Part shown: positions 51,736-59,031 of the stretch, piece after piece
Layout: every line of letters begins with the position of its first letter
Position numbering within the stretch: the stretch's first letter is position 1
Assembly (NCBI GenBank): GCA_035503915.1
Contig: DATJSU010000022.1
Location: 248,001 to 312,000, forward strand
Length of the DNA stretch: 64,000 bases
Direction: 5' to 3'
DNA from: DATJMJ01 sp035503915
GTDB lineage: Bacteria > Actinomycetota > Acidimicrobiia > Acidimicrobiales > Palsa-688
The notes under the pieces: generated by a model
Told to the model about the DNA's origin: nothing
Databases searched by the model: none
What the model saw: the letters and a program-made list of their open reading frames with translations, nothing else
Made by a program: the position numbers and the translations under genes

Positions 51736-51761
51736 GAGCGGGCGGGACCGGCGACCGGCGT

Positions 51762-51797
51762 GGTCGCATCAAGGTGCAGAGATGATATGATGCAACC
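51762..51797 (+). promoter_or_regulatory. Inverted repeat, probable VapBC operator over the -10 box
   Basis: GGTCGCATCA (51762-51771) and TGATGCAACC (51788-51797) are inverted arms with nine of ten positions matching, spaced 16 bases. The right arm contains most of a -10-like TATGAT (51786-51791) and ends directly before the vapB start. This is the expected layout for autorepression by a VapBC complex. Confidence 0.55.
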
Positions 51798-52025
51798 ATT
51801 AGGACGACCGTCAACCTGCCGGAAGACCTGCACCGGCAGGCACTAGCTATCGCCCGGGACACGTCCCGGACGCTGAGCGCCACAATTTCCGAGTTGGTTC
51901 GGAGAGGGCTAGCGCAGGGCACATCGACGGAGATAAGCCGAAGCCCCCTCACTGGTTTGCCGCTTGTTCACTTACCAAGGCTCGTGACGAGGGAGGACAT
52001 CCGCTCGTTAGAGGACGATGAGTGA
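51798..52025 (+). CDS. vapB: Antitoxin VapB (ribbon-helix-helix type), apparent ATT start
   Basis: The frame gives RTTVNLPEDLHRQALAIARD, then SRTLSATISELVRRGLA, the ribbon-helix-helix DNA-binding motif of antitoxins, and a charged C-terminal tail (LVTREDIRSLEDDE) that would neutralise the toxin. The family usually begins Met-Arg-Thr-Thr; at the Met position the codon is ATT (51798), with an in-frame TGA only four codons above and no ATG, GTG or TTG between. Either ATT is used or the start codon has been lost. The stop overlaps the vapC start (GTGA). Confidence 0.8.
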   Translation: MRTTVNLPEDLHRQALAIARDTSRTLSATISELVRRGLAQGTSTEISRSPLTGLPLVHLPRLVTREDIRSLEDDE

Positions 52026-52426
52026 CAACTCTCCTCGATGGGAACGTGCTCGTCGCGCTCTTGGTTGCGGAACACGTACACCATCGCGCGGCCGAGGAAT
52101 GGTTCGCGCTCCTGGAAGGCAATTTCGCGACTTGCCCGATTACACAGGGGAGCTTGCTCAGGCTCCTGCTACGTGAGGGACAAACTATGGAGGCGGCGGT
52201 AGCCGTCCTGCGCGCTGCGTGCGAGGACGAGCGCCACGAGTTTTGGCCAGACGATGTGCGTTATTACGATATCCGGACTGCCGGGGTGATCGGTCACCGC
52301 CAGGTCACGGACGCGTACCTAGCTCAGCTGGCAAGGGGACATCGAGCCATGCTTGCCACGTTTGATGAGGGGCTTGCAGCTCAGCATGCGGACGTGGCCC
52401 TGCTCCTCCGCCTAGCGGGCCAATAA
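52022..52426 (+). CDS. vapC: PIN-domain ribonuclease toxin VapC
   Basis: VapC toxins cut RNA through a PIN domain. The 134-residue product has the acidic residues in place: Asp in TTLLDGNVLVALL, a central TQGSLLRLL, Asp in VTDAYLAQLARG and Asp in LATFDEGLA. GTG 52022 overlaps the vapB stop by four bases. It is followed by a short gap and then convergent conservon genes. It looks intact and presumably active if the antitoxin is made. Confidence 0.9.
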   Translation: MTTLLDGNVLVALLVAEHVHHRAAEEWFALLEGNFATCPITQGSLLRLLLREGQTMEAAVAVLRAACEDERHEFWPDDVRYYDIRTAGVIGHRQVTDAYLAQLARGHRAMLATFDEGLAAQHADVALLLRLAGQ

Positions 52427-52515
52427 CCCGTGGCACGCAAGTCGAGAGAGGGGGGTGCCCATCGGACCGCTTGGGTGGCCAATCGCGAGGCCTGCCGCAA
52501 GCCCTCGACGCCCGA

Positions 52516-53109
52516 CTATGAAACTGACCGCGTAGCCACCTTCGTGACCAGGAGCTCGAGCAGCACGAGGAGGGCGTCCCGGCAGGAGTACTTATGCCGA
52601 GCGTCCATTTCGAAGACCGGCACGTGAGGCATTATGCCAAGCGCCTCCCGGACCTCGTCGAGGGGGTAGCGGGTGGCGCCCTCGAAGCAGTTTACGCCCA
52701 CCACGAACGGCAGGCCCCTCTTCTCGAAGAAGTCAACCGCTGCAAAGCAATCTTCAACCCTGCGCGTGTCCACGAGCACTACCGCGCCGAGCGCCCCATT
52801 GACGAGGTCTTCCCACATGAAACTGAAACGCCCTTGCCCTGGCACGCCAAAGAGGTACATGACCAAGGTCTCGTCAACGGTTAACCGGCCGAAGTCCATG
52901 GCAACCGTGGTCGTGGTCTTGCTCGTCCCGGCAACGGCCTCGTGGTCGTCGACGTGAGTCGCTACCACTGTCATGGCGGCTTCTGTTGTCAGCGGCTCCA
53001 CTTCGGAGATGGCACCGACAAAGGTCGTCTTCCCGACGCCGAAGCCACCGGCAATTACGAACTTGACCGCCGTCACGTGGTCGGCGGGGAAGTCAGAGGG
53101 CACGGACAC
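52516..53109 (-). CDS. Conservon GTP-binding protein (CvnD, MglA-like)
   Basis: This is a small Ras-like GTPase of the MglA/CvnD group. The P-loop is IAGGFGVGKTTFVGAISE, followed by the family's ATHVDDHEAVAGTSKTTTTVAMDFGRL and a switch II with LFGVPGQGRFSFMW. VVLVDTRRVEDCFAAVDFFE and VVGVNCFEGA stand where other GTPases have NKxD. In conservons it works with a roadblock protein, a DUF742 protein and a kinase-like membrane protein, a set compared to G-protein coupled receptors. It is last in the operon, overlapping the DUF742 gene by 17 bases. Confidence 0.93.
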   Translation of the reverse strand: MSVPSDFPADHVTAVKFVIAGGFGVGKTTFVGAISEVEPLTTEAAMTVVATHVDDHEAVAGTSKTTTTVAMDFGRLTVDETLVMYLFGVPGQGRFSFMWEDLVNGALGAVVLVDTRRVEDCFAAVDFFEKRGLPFVVGVNCFEGATRYPLDEVREALGIMPHVPVFEMDARHKYSCRDALLVLLELLVTKVATRSVS

Positions 53110-53443
53110 GTTCGATCATCCTCGCTAGGGCGGACAGTTCGATTTCAACTGGGTCGGTCTGGTGGATGCGGACTGCGCCTGAGTCCAGGAGGTCGCCCAC
53201 GACTACGGCGACAACCTGGGTCGGCAAGTGCATGCGGGCCGAAAGCTCTGCGATCGACACCGGCTTTGCGGATAGGGAAAGTACCGCCCTGTGCTCAGAG
53301 GTCTTGGCCACCCAGGCTTGCTGCGGCACCTTTTCGACCAATGTTTCCCAGCGCAGCCCTTCCCTGCTCGGAGCGGTACGGCCACCCGTCAGTATGAACG
53401 GGCGGATGAACCCGGTTTGTGATGGGGCCCCCTGTTCGCTCAC
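53093..53443 (-). CDS. Conservon DUF742 protein (CvnC)
   Basis: The 116-residue product fits DUF742: FIRPFILTGGRTAPSREGLRWETLV, then the winged-helix part EHRAVLSLSAKPVSIAELSARMHLPTQVVAVVVGDLLDSGAV and a C-terminal IELSALARMIERVRAL. Such proteins are the CvnC member of conservons and may bind DNA or the GTPase. It lies 44 bases after the roadblock gene and overlaps the GTPase gene. Confidence 0.92.
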   Translation of the reverse strand: MSEQGAPSQTGFIRPFILTGGRTAPSREGLRWETLVEKVPQQAWVAKTSEHRAVLSLSAKPVSIAELSARMHLPTQVVAVVVGDLLDSGAVRIHQTDPVEIELSALARMIERVRAL

Positions 53444-53487
53444 GTGTGCTTGCTCCTATGGCTCCTGCAGTTCGGGCAGCCAGCTGG

Positions 53488-53919
53488 CTAGCTGTTGAGC
53501 ACCTGGGCGCGCAGCTGTGCGATGAGGGCCGGGGTGAGCAGGGCAGCGGCTTTCTCGAGGAGGAGGCTCGTTTGGTACCCAACCAGGCCTATGTCGCAGC
53601 CGGCGTTGGCGACCACGCCCAGCTGGCTGCCGTCGGAGATCGACGACACGAACAGGTAGCCTCCGTCCATAACGGTCACTATCTGCTGCACCGGCTCCCA
53701 ACCGAAAGCCTTTGCTGCCCCTTTGGAAAGCGCAACCATGCCGGAGATTATCGCCGCCACCCGCTCAGCGCCGGGGCGGTCCAGGGTATGCGACATCGCC
53801 ATGAGCAGCCCGTCCGACGACACCGCCACGGCATCGCAAACGCCCGCACTGTTGTTGACAAAATTGTCGAGCAGCCAGTTGAAGTTCTTGACTTCGGTGC
53901 TGAGCGTGTCCGTGCTCAT
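53488..53919 (-). CDS. Conservon roadblock/LC7-domain protein (CvnB, MglB-like)
   Basis: The 143-residue product is a roadblock/LC7 protein (LLDNFVNNSAGVCDAVAVSSDGLLMAMSHTL, then MDGGYLFVSSISDGSQLGVVANAGCDIG). MglB-type members act as GTPase-activating proteins for MglA; the CvnB role is thought similar. ATG 53919 overlaps the stop of the kinase-like gene by four bases. Confidence 0.93.
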   Translation of the reverse strand: MSTDTLSTEVKNFNWLLDNFVNNSAGVCDAVAVSSDGLLMAMSHTLDRPGAERVAAIISGMVALSKGAAKAFGWEPVQQIVTVMDGGYLFVSSISDGSQLGVVANAGCDIGLVGYQTSLLLEKAAALLTPALIAQLRAQVLNS

Positions 53920-56900
53920 TGTGCGTCCTGCTCCTTTTCAGCTCTTTCGTTGCGGCCGTCGTTCGTGGTTGCCTGCAAGTACTGCGATAAGGCGCCAGCC
54001 ACCCCAAGAGGGTTGCGGGAGGTAGAGGTCGGCGTGGCTCGGCGGAGCGAGCCGTCCTCGTGCTCGAGGGCGGCGCCTGGCACCCTCCGCGTGAGCCTCC
54101 GCAGACCGTCCGCTGTTGAGCGCGCCTGCTGAGCGGGGCGCGCCGTCGGGCCTGGGTCGGCCAGAGAGAGCGGAGCCCGAGCGGGCAAGGCTGGCGGTGG
54201 CGCCGGGGGAGCTGAGGGCACGGGCGCTGGGGTTGGGGGCGCCATGGCTGGTGAGGTCGAGGGAGCGGCCTGTGCAGCGAAGTGCGGTGGGGCCTGAGGT
54301 TCCTCGTTCGGCGCCGGCTTGGGAGAGCTCAGGACGTCCCAACCAGGGCTGGTCGGTCGTGCGCCACCGATCGCGTTGGTGGCGGCCAGCGGCGAGAGGA
54401 TCCCGAAGTCCGGAGCGGGGATCGCGGCGGGCGCCGGAGGACCTGGCGGGGGCGAAAGGGGGGCGGTGGCCGCGGCAGGGGCGGCGCCGCTCAAGGAGCT
54501 CTCCGGAGCGCTGGCGGCTTTCGAAGGCTCTCCTGTACCAACTTTCGGGGCAGTCCAAAACGTCCCTGGGGCGCTGTCGGGCCGCGCCGCGAGGGGGTCC
54601 CAGCGCGACTGGTTGTCCTCGTCGGGAGCGGGCTCGTCGTCAGCGACCGCTTCGGCGAGGTGATCGGGGGCACCGGAGCTGGCATACTCTTGCGCCCAAG
54701 CGGTGAAGGCGTCACTAAGCGTCTGGCCCGCGACCGGGGCAGGAGCGTCGGCCACCTCTTCGGATGGCAACTCCTCCTCGGGCGCAGGCTCGTCGAGCGC
54801 AGCCTCGTCGGGGACACCATCCTCGGGGACACCATCCTCGGGGAAAAGATCGTCGAGGGCCTGCTCTTCGAGGGCGCCCTGGCCCGGGGGAACCTGGAAG
54901 GAGGAGGGCACAGGGTAGGGCGGGGAGTATGTCGGTGGTTCGTAGGAAGGAGCGCCAGGCGGCTCAACGTCCTCGCTGCTGGGAACAGCGGGCGGGGGAA
55001 GCGGCTCTTGGAGGCTGGCGGGCGTGGGCCCTGCCCCGTTTGCCTTGCTGCTGAGGGGCCTCGCCGGCGCAGCGGGTAGCTCGGCCTGGGCCGACAGGTC
55101 CGGTACTGGTTCCTCGATAAGAGATGTCGGCAGCTTCACGCGAGCGACCACGCCACCCGAGTGCGAGGATTGCAGCCCGATCGCGATCCCGTAGCGTGAC
55201 GCCAATTTGCCAGCCACAAAGTGGCCGAGGTAACGCCCAGGGACCTTGTTGGCTTTGTCCTCGCCTGCCAAACGGCGGTTCGCGGTCTCGAGATCTTCGG
55301 GCGACATCCCGATCCCCGAGTCGACGATCACGATGACGTAAGCGCCTTCGAGGAAGCGGCCGTAAATGTCCACCGTGGAGGCAGGGGGTGAGAAAGTAAG
55401 AGCGTTCTCGATCAACTCTGCCAGTATGTGGACGAGGTCGGTCGTGGTTGCGCCCGCCACGAGGGCGGCGTCGAAATGGTGCAGCCGGAGGCGCTTGTAA
55501 TCCTCGACTTCGGCTGAGGCCGCTCGGGCCACGTCCATCGCAGGCACGGCCTGGTTCCATTGCCGTGCAGGCCCGCTCCCGGCGAGGATGAGGAGCGACT
55601 CGGCGTTGCGGCGCATGCGGGTGGCCAAGTGGTCGAGCCGGAAAAGCTCTTCCAGGGACTCAGGATCTGCTTCCTTGAGCTCGATCTCGCTCAGGTACTC
55701 GAGCTGGCGGGTGACGAGGTTCTGGTTGCGCCGCCCCAAGTTGACGAAGGCCTCGGCGAGGTTGTTGCGCAGCTCTGCTTGCCCGAGTGCGAGGTCCACG
55801 GCCGTCTTGTTGACGGCGTCCAGAGCGCGGGCCATGTCCGCCACCTCGTCGTTGCTCTCCACGCGTACCGTTGGCACTTCCGGTGGCTCTTCGCTCGAAG
55901 CACCCGCCTCGAGGATGGCGTGGACCGTTGCCGGCAAAGCCGTCCTTGCCAGTTCGTCGGCTTGGCGGACGAGGTCGACCAGTGGCCTCGCCACGGAACG
56001 GCTTACGAGGAGCACGAGCGCCAGCCCGGCGAGCACGCCGCTGCCGTCCAGGACAAGGACGAAGATCGCTTCCAAGAAAGCGTTTTGGCGGAGAGAGCTG
56101 GCTCGTTGATTTATCACGGTGACGGTTTGGGCCTCTGCGGGCGCCGCCGGTGCCGAGGAGCCGCTCGTCGCCGCTCCAGCCACCGCGCCGCTCAGGTCCC
56201 TGATGAGAGGTGACAGGCTCGCGAGCCTGGCGGCTGAGGGTGCTGCGAGCTCAGAAGCGAGGGCAAGGTCCACACGTCGTTCTGCAGGGACGCTGAAGGT
56301 GCTGGCAAAGGAACCGGTCGAAAGCACCGACAGGCGGGAGCGCCAAGCGAGCGCGGCCCCGAGGTCCTCTTTCGCTTGGTCGAGCGACTTCGCCTGGCCT
56401 GCGCCGCCGCTCATCGCAGCAAGCGCAAGGTCCTGGGCAACCTGCCACTGCGCCTCGGCGTAGGACAGGCTTGTGGTGAGAACTTCTACGCCGGCCCGTA
56501 ACGTGGTGTCACTTACGTCAAGGGCGGCCGACTCGTCGGCGTTGACGATGTTGTCGATGAGCGCTGTGTAACCGTTGTAGGTACTCACGAGGAGGGCCTC
56601 GGCAGCTTGCGTGCTGACTGCAGCTGGGCCGGAGCCGGCCCTGCCCCAGGAGCTCCGCAACGAGGTCAAAGGCTGAGGTGAGGGTGAGGCGCTCACGAAC
56701 GGGTCACCGGCCACTTGCGACGTCGCCTTAGTCGCTGCCTGAAAAGCAGAGAGGGCCTCCATCGTCTCGGCCTCGAGACCAACTGCCGTGGTGCCGAACC
56801 CGGCCGCTTCGGGCGAGAGCGAACGGAGGGCCCCGGGCAGGCTCGCGGAGCCGGCCGCAGCAAGCGACGCGAGCACGGCGTAAGCCCTTTCGGCTTCGAG

Positions 56901-57071
56901 AGCCTGGACCGCCGGGACCGAGGCGGCAGCCGCCGCCGACAGGGAGGTCTGTTGGTCGATGCTTTTGACTTTGTTGGCGCTCGACAAGGCCCCAAGCCCA
57001 GCTCCTGCGACAAGCAGCGCCAGCGGCACAGCGAAGGCCGCAATCATTTTGGATCGAATGTGCCGGAACAC
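53916..57071 (-). CDS. Conservon sensor histidine-kinase-like protein (CvnA)
   Basis: The 1051-residue membrane protein starts with a helix at about residues 9-31, followed by an extracytoplasmic helical sensor region (nitrate/sulfonate-sensor-like), a second helix near 332-357 and a HAMP-like segment. A four-helix part and a GHKL ATPase domain lie at about 500-655 (LAELIENALTFSPP, VDSGIGMSPEDLETANRRL, GRYLGHFVAGKLASRYG). The last 390 residues are Pro/Ala/Glu-rich and disordered. A phospho-accepting His is not obvious, usual for CvnA. The GTG start has AAAGG upstream. Confidence 0.92.
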   Translation of the reverse strand: MFRHIRSKMIAAFAVPLALLVAGAGLGALSSANKVKSIDQQTSLSAAAAASVPAVQALEAERAYAVLASLAAAGSASLPGALRSLSPEAAGFGTTAVGLEAETMEALSAFQAATKATSQVAGDPFVSASPSPQPLTSLRSSWGRAGSGPAAVSTQAAEALLVSTYNGYTALIDNIVNADESAALDVSDTTLRAGVEVLTTSLSYAEAQWQVAQDLALAAMSGGAGQAKSLDQAKEDLGAALAWRSRLSVLSTGSFASTFSVPAERRVDLALASELAAPSAARLASLSPLIRDLSGAVAGAATSGSSAPAAPAEAQTVTVINQRASSLRQNAFLEAIFVLVLDGSGVLAGLALVLLVSRSVARPLVDLVRQADELARTALPATVHAILEAGASSEEPPEVPTVRVESNDEVADMARALDAVNKTAVDLALGQAELRNNLAEAFVNLGRRNQNLVTRQLEYLSEIELKEADPESLEELFRLDHLATRMRRNAESLLILAGSGPARQWNQAVPAMDVARAASAEVEDYKRLRLHHFDAALVAGATTTDLVHILAELIENALTFSPPASTVDIYGRFLEGAYVIVIVDSGIGMSPEDLETANRRLAGEDKANKVPGRYLGHFVAGKLASRYGIAIGLQSSHSGGVVARVKLPTSLIEEPVPDLSAQAELPAAPARPLSSKANGAGPTPASLQEPLPPPAVPSSEDVEPPGAPSYEPPTYSPPYPVPSSFQVPPGQGALEEQALDDLFPEDGVPEDGVPDEAALDEPAPEEELPSEEVADAPAPVAGQTLSDAFTAWAQEYASSGAPDHLAEAVADDEPAPDEDNQSRWDPLAARPDSAPGTFWTAPKVGTGEPSKAASAPESSLSGAAPAAATAPLSPPPGPPAPAAIPAPDFGILSPLAATNAIGGARPTSPGWDVLSSPKPAPNEEPQAPPHFAAQAAPSTSPAMAPPTPAPVPSAPPAPPPALPARAPLSLADPGPTARPAQQARSTADGLRRLTRRVPGAALEHEDGSLRRATPTSTSRNPLGVAGALSQYLQATTNDGRNERAEKEQDAQ

Positions 57072-57083
57072 GGGAGCCTTTCT

Positions 57084-57175
57084 TACGTGTTGTGCGTGCT
57101 CGTAGCCTGGAGTGCCGCCTGTGGTGGCACCAGCCAGAGCTTCATGTCGGGATCTGACCTTGTCCTACGTGTTGT
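57084..57175. repeat. Direct repeat ACAACACGTA in the conservon upstream region
   Basis: The sequence TACGTGTTGT occurs at 57084-57093 and again at 57166-57175, in the same orientation, within the 107-bp gap upstream of the kinase-like gene (ACAACACGTA on the coding strand). One copy lies 12 bases before the GTG start, next to the ribosome-binding region. A 10-bp match in so short a gap is unlikely by chance and suggests a regulator site. Confidence 0.55.
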
Positions 57176-57178
57176 TCC

Positions 57179-58339
57179 TCAACTGCCCACGGAAGCCAGA
57201 GAGCGCGATTTCGCAAAGGGGACCGTGCTCGCACCACCGACCTCGTGAGGCAGAGCGATCGCCCAGCCGAGTACGTCTGGGTCGTCTGTGAGGTAGATGA
57301 CCTGGCAGCCGCGAGCCGAAAGCGCTGTTATCAACGACGCGGCTCCTTCTGCGCCAAAGCTGCTGAAGGCGTCCTCAGCGAAGACCGCCCAATCCTGGTC
57401 GAAGTGCTCGCTGGTCACCCAGTGCGCAATCGTCTCGTGTGGCTCGAGGAGGGGCAGCGAAACCGCCGAAAGATCTTCCAAGTCACCGCGTTCTTGCTCG
57501 AGCCGCTCGGAAGCTTCATTTAGCGCGCTCTTGGCGTGGTTCTCAGCTTCCTGGGCTGAGGTCAGCTCCGCCGCGAGGTGGTCGCGATAGTTGCCGATGA
57601 GGCCGGGCAGTGGGACCCCAGGGCCCCACGTCGGGGGGGTGGAGCTGATACGGGCGATCCCTGCCGTAAGCGCGTTCAGGGCCGTTTCGAGGCTGTCAAG
57701 GGCTTCCCGCGTCGCCGCCCGCGCCGAACGGCTCGTCTCGTCGGCCTGTTGCACTGCCTCGTAACGGTCCGCCTCCGCCCTGGCCAAAGCGGCCTGAAGG
57801 TTGAGGGCTTGGTGGATCACGGCGTCGGGGACGCCATTTTCTCGCGACTTGCGTGCCTGTTCGAGCGAGGTCGATGCGCTATGCCGCTGGCCCAATGTGC
57901 GGTCGAGCTCAGCCAAGGCTGCCGCGAGGGAACGGGCAGCTTCCGCGTCCGCCCGGACGGCCGCCTCGTAGCTCTCCTGTGCCGAAGCGAGGGTGCTCGC
58001 AAGGTCGTCGAAGCGGGAGAGGTGCGACGCCGCCACCGAGGTTGCGTGCGCGGTCTTTGCCGCCACCTCCGTAGCCTCCTCGAGCGCGCGTCCAGCATCT
58101 GCCACCTTGGCTTTTTTGCCGGTGACCGCCTCCTCGTGATCTCTTTCAGCCTGCTCCTCGGCTCGCAATGCCTCCGCGTCGACGTCGGCGACGCTGACTA
58201 TGACGCACCCAGGCTTGGATCGCGCCGAAGCGGTTATCACCTCCCTCACGGGCGCACTCGCTGACACCACTGCGATCGATTGGTGAAGGCCCCGGGCCAG
58301 GACCGTGCCATCGTCGTCGCGAAGCTCTTGGAAACGCAC
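57179..58339 (-). CDS. Coiled-coil protein with degenerate SMC/Rad50-like ATPase ends, unknown function
   Basis: From GTG 58339 (GGAG upstream) the product is 386 residues. An N-terminal part of about 60 residues (RFQELRDDDGTVLARGLHQS, then IAVVSASAPVRE) could be the first lobe of an ABC-type head, but where a Walker A loop would be it has no GxxGxGK. About 250 residues of Ala/Glu-rich coiled coil follow. The end (about 317-355) resembles a second lobe: AVFAEDAFSSFGAEGAASLI like a Walker B/D-loop and QVIYLTDDPDVLGWA. It precedes the conservon in the same direction. The resemblance is inferred from pattern only. Confidence 0.6.
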   Translation of the reverse strand: MRFQELRDDDGTVLARGLHQSIAVVSASAPVREVITASARSKPGCVIVSVADVDAEALRAEEQAERDHEEAVTGKKAKVADAGRALEEATEVAAKTAHATSVAASHLSRFDDLASTLASAQESYEAAVRADAEAARSLAAALAELDRTLGQRHSASTSLEQARKSRENGVPDAVIHQALNLQAALARAEADRYEAVQQADETSRSARAATREALDSLETALNALTAGIARISSTPPTWGPGVPLPGLIGNYRDHLAAELTSAQEAENHAKSALNEASERLEQERGDLEDLSAVSLPLLEPHETIAHWVTSEHFDQDWAVFAEDAFSSFGAEGAASLITALSARGCQVIYLTDDPDVLGWAIALPHEVGGASTVPFAKSRSLASVGS

Positions 58340-58415
58340 CTGGTTACTCCGTCTTCTGGGATCTCTCCCCACTGCGGGTTTCCCCTCTGTAGAGTCGGCT
58401 CGGAAGAAGGCGAAC

Positions 58416-58443
58416 TTGAGGACACCGAGGAGGCGTCTACCGT
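58416..58443 (+). promoter_or_regulatory. Candidate aroQ promoter
   Basis: TTGAGG (58416-58421) and TACCGT (58438-58443) are spaced 16 bases in the 122-bp gap between the divergent coiled-coil and aroQ genes. The AAGGAGG site of aroQ follows about 8 bases later, leaving a short leader. Confidence 0.35.
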
Positions 58444-58461
58444 CGCTACTAAGGAGGCCCA

Positions 58462-59022
58462 GTGGTACGAGACCAGCCTTCGGACCGTCCCGAACTGACC
58501 GTCGTCTCCGGTCTCCAAGAGAGCGCAAACGAGGGTGGCCGGCGCCGGCCGCCCGAGGAGCCCGAGGTCGAGCCGGCTTCGGTCGTCCTTTTGCTATCAG
58601 GGCCGAACTTGAACCTGCTCGGGCAGCGCCAGCCGGAGATCTACGGCAAGGACACCCTCGCCGACCACGTTGCCAAAGCGACGATCACCGCCGCCGAGCA
58701 CGGCCTCGGCGTGCGCCACGTGCAGTCCGACTACGAGGGTGCCCTCATCGAGGCCATCCATGACGCTCGTGCGAGCGCGGCGGCCATCGTGGTCAACCCA
58801 GGCGCGCTCACGCACTATTCGTGGTCGCTCCACGATGCCCTGGCAGCTTTCGACGGGCCGGTCATAGAGCTCCACCTGAGCAACCCGGGACGTCGCGAGC
58901 CCTGGCGCCGGAACTCGGTCGTGGGCCCTGTCGCGACGGGCGTCATCGCCGGTTTCGGGGGCGAGGGCTACCGGCTCGCTGTCGAGGCTGTCGCCGCGCT
59001 CTTGCGTACCTCGCGCCACTAA
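58462..59022 (+). CDS. aroQ: Type II 3-dehydroquinate dehydratase
   Basis: AroQ converts 3-dehydroquinate to 3-dehydroshikimate, the step between AroB and AroE. The type II motifs are present: LLSGPNLNLLGQRQPEIYG with the catalytic Tyr, QSDYEGALIEAIHDA, NPGALTHYSWSLHDAL with the catalytic His, and ELHLSNPGRREPWR with a conserved Arg. About 40 N-terminal residues are an extra charged tail, giving 186 instead of about 145. GTG 58462 follows AAGGAGG. It converges with purU, only nine bases apart. Confidence 0.95.
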   Translation: MVRDQPSDRPELTVVSGLQESANEGGRRRPPEEPEVEPASVVLLLSGPNLNLLGQRQPEIYGKDTLADHVAKATITAAEHGLGVRHVQSDYEGALIEAIHDARASAAAIVVNPGALTHYSWSLHDALAAFDGPVIELHLSNPGRREPWRRNSVVGPVATGVIAGFGGEGYRLAVEAVAALLRTSRH

Positions 59023-59031
59023 CGCTCAGTG

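Noticed and set aside
54116..55079. Plus-strand frames opposite the kinase-like gene
   Set aside because: Low-complexity Arg/Gly-rich translations opposite a Pro/Ala/Glu-rich tail; no independent evidence for coding.
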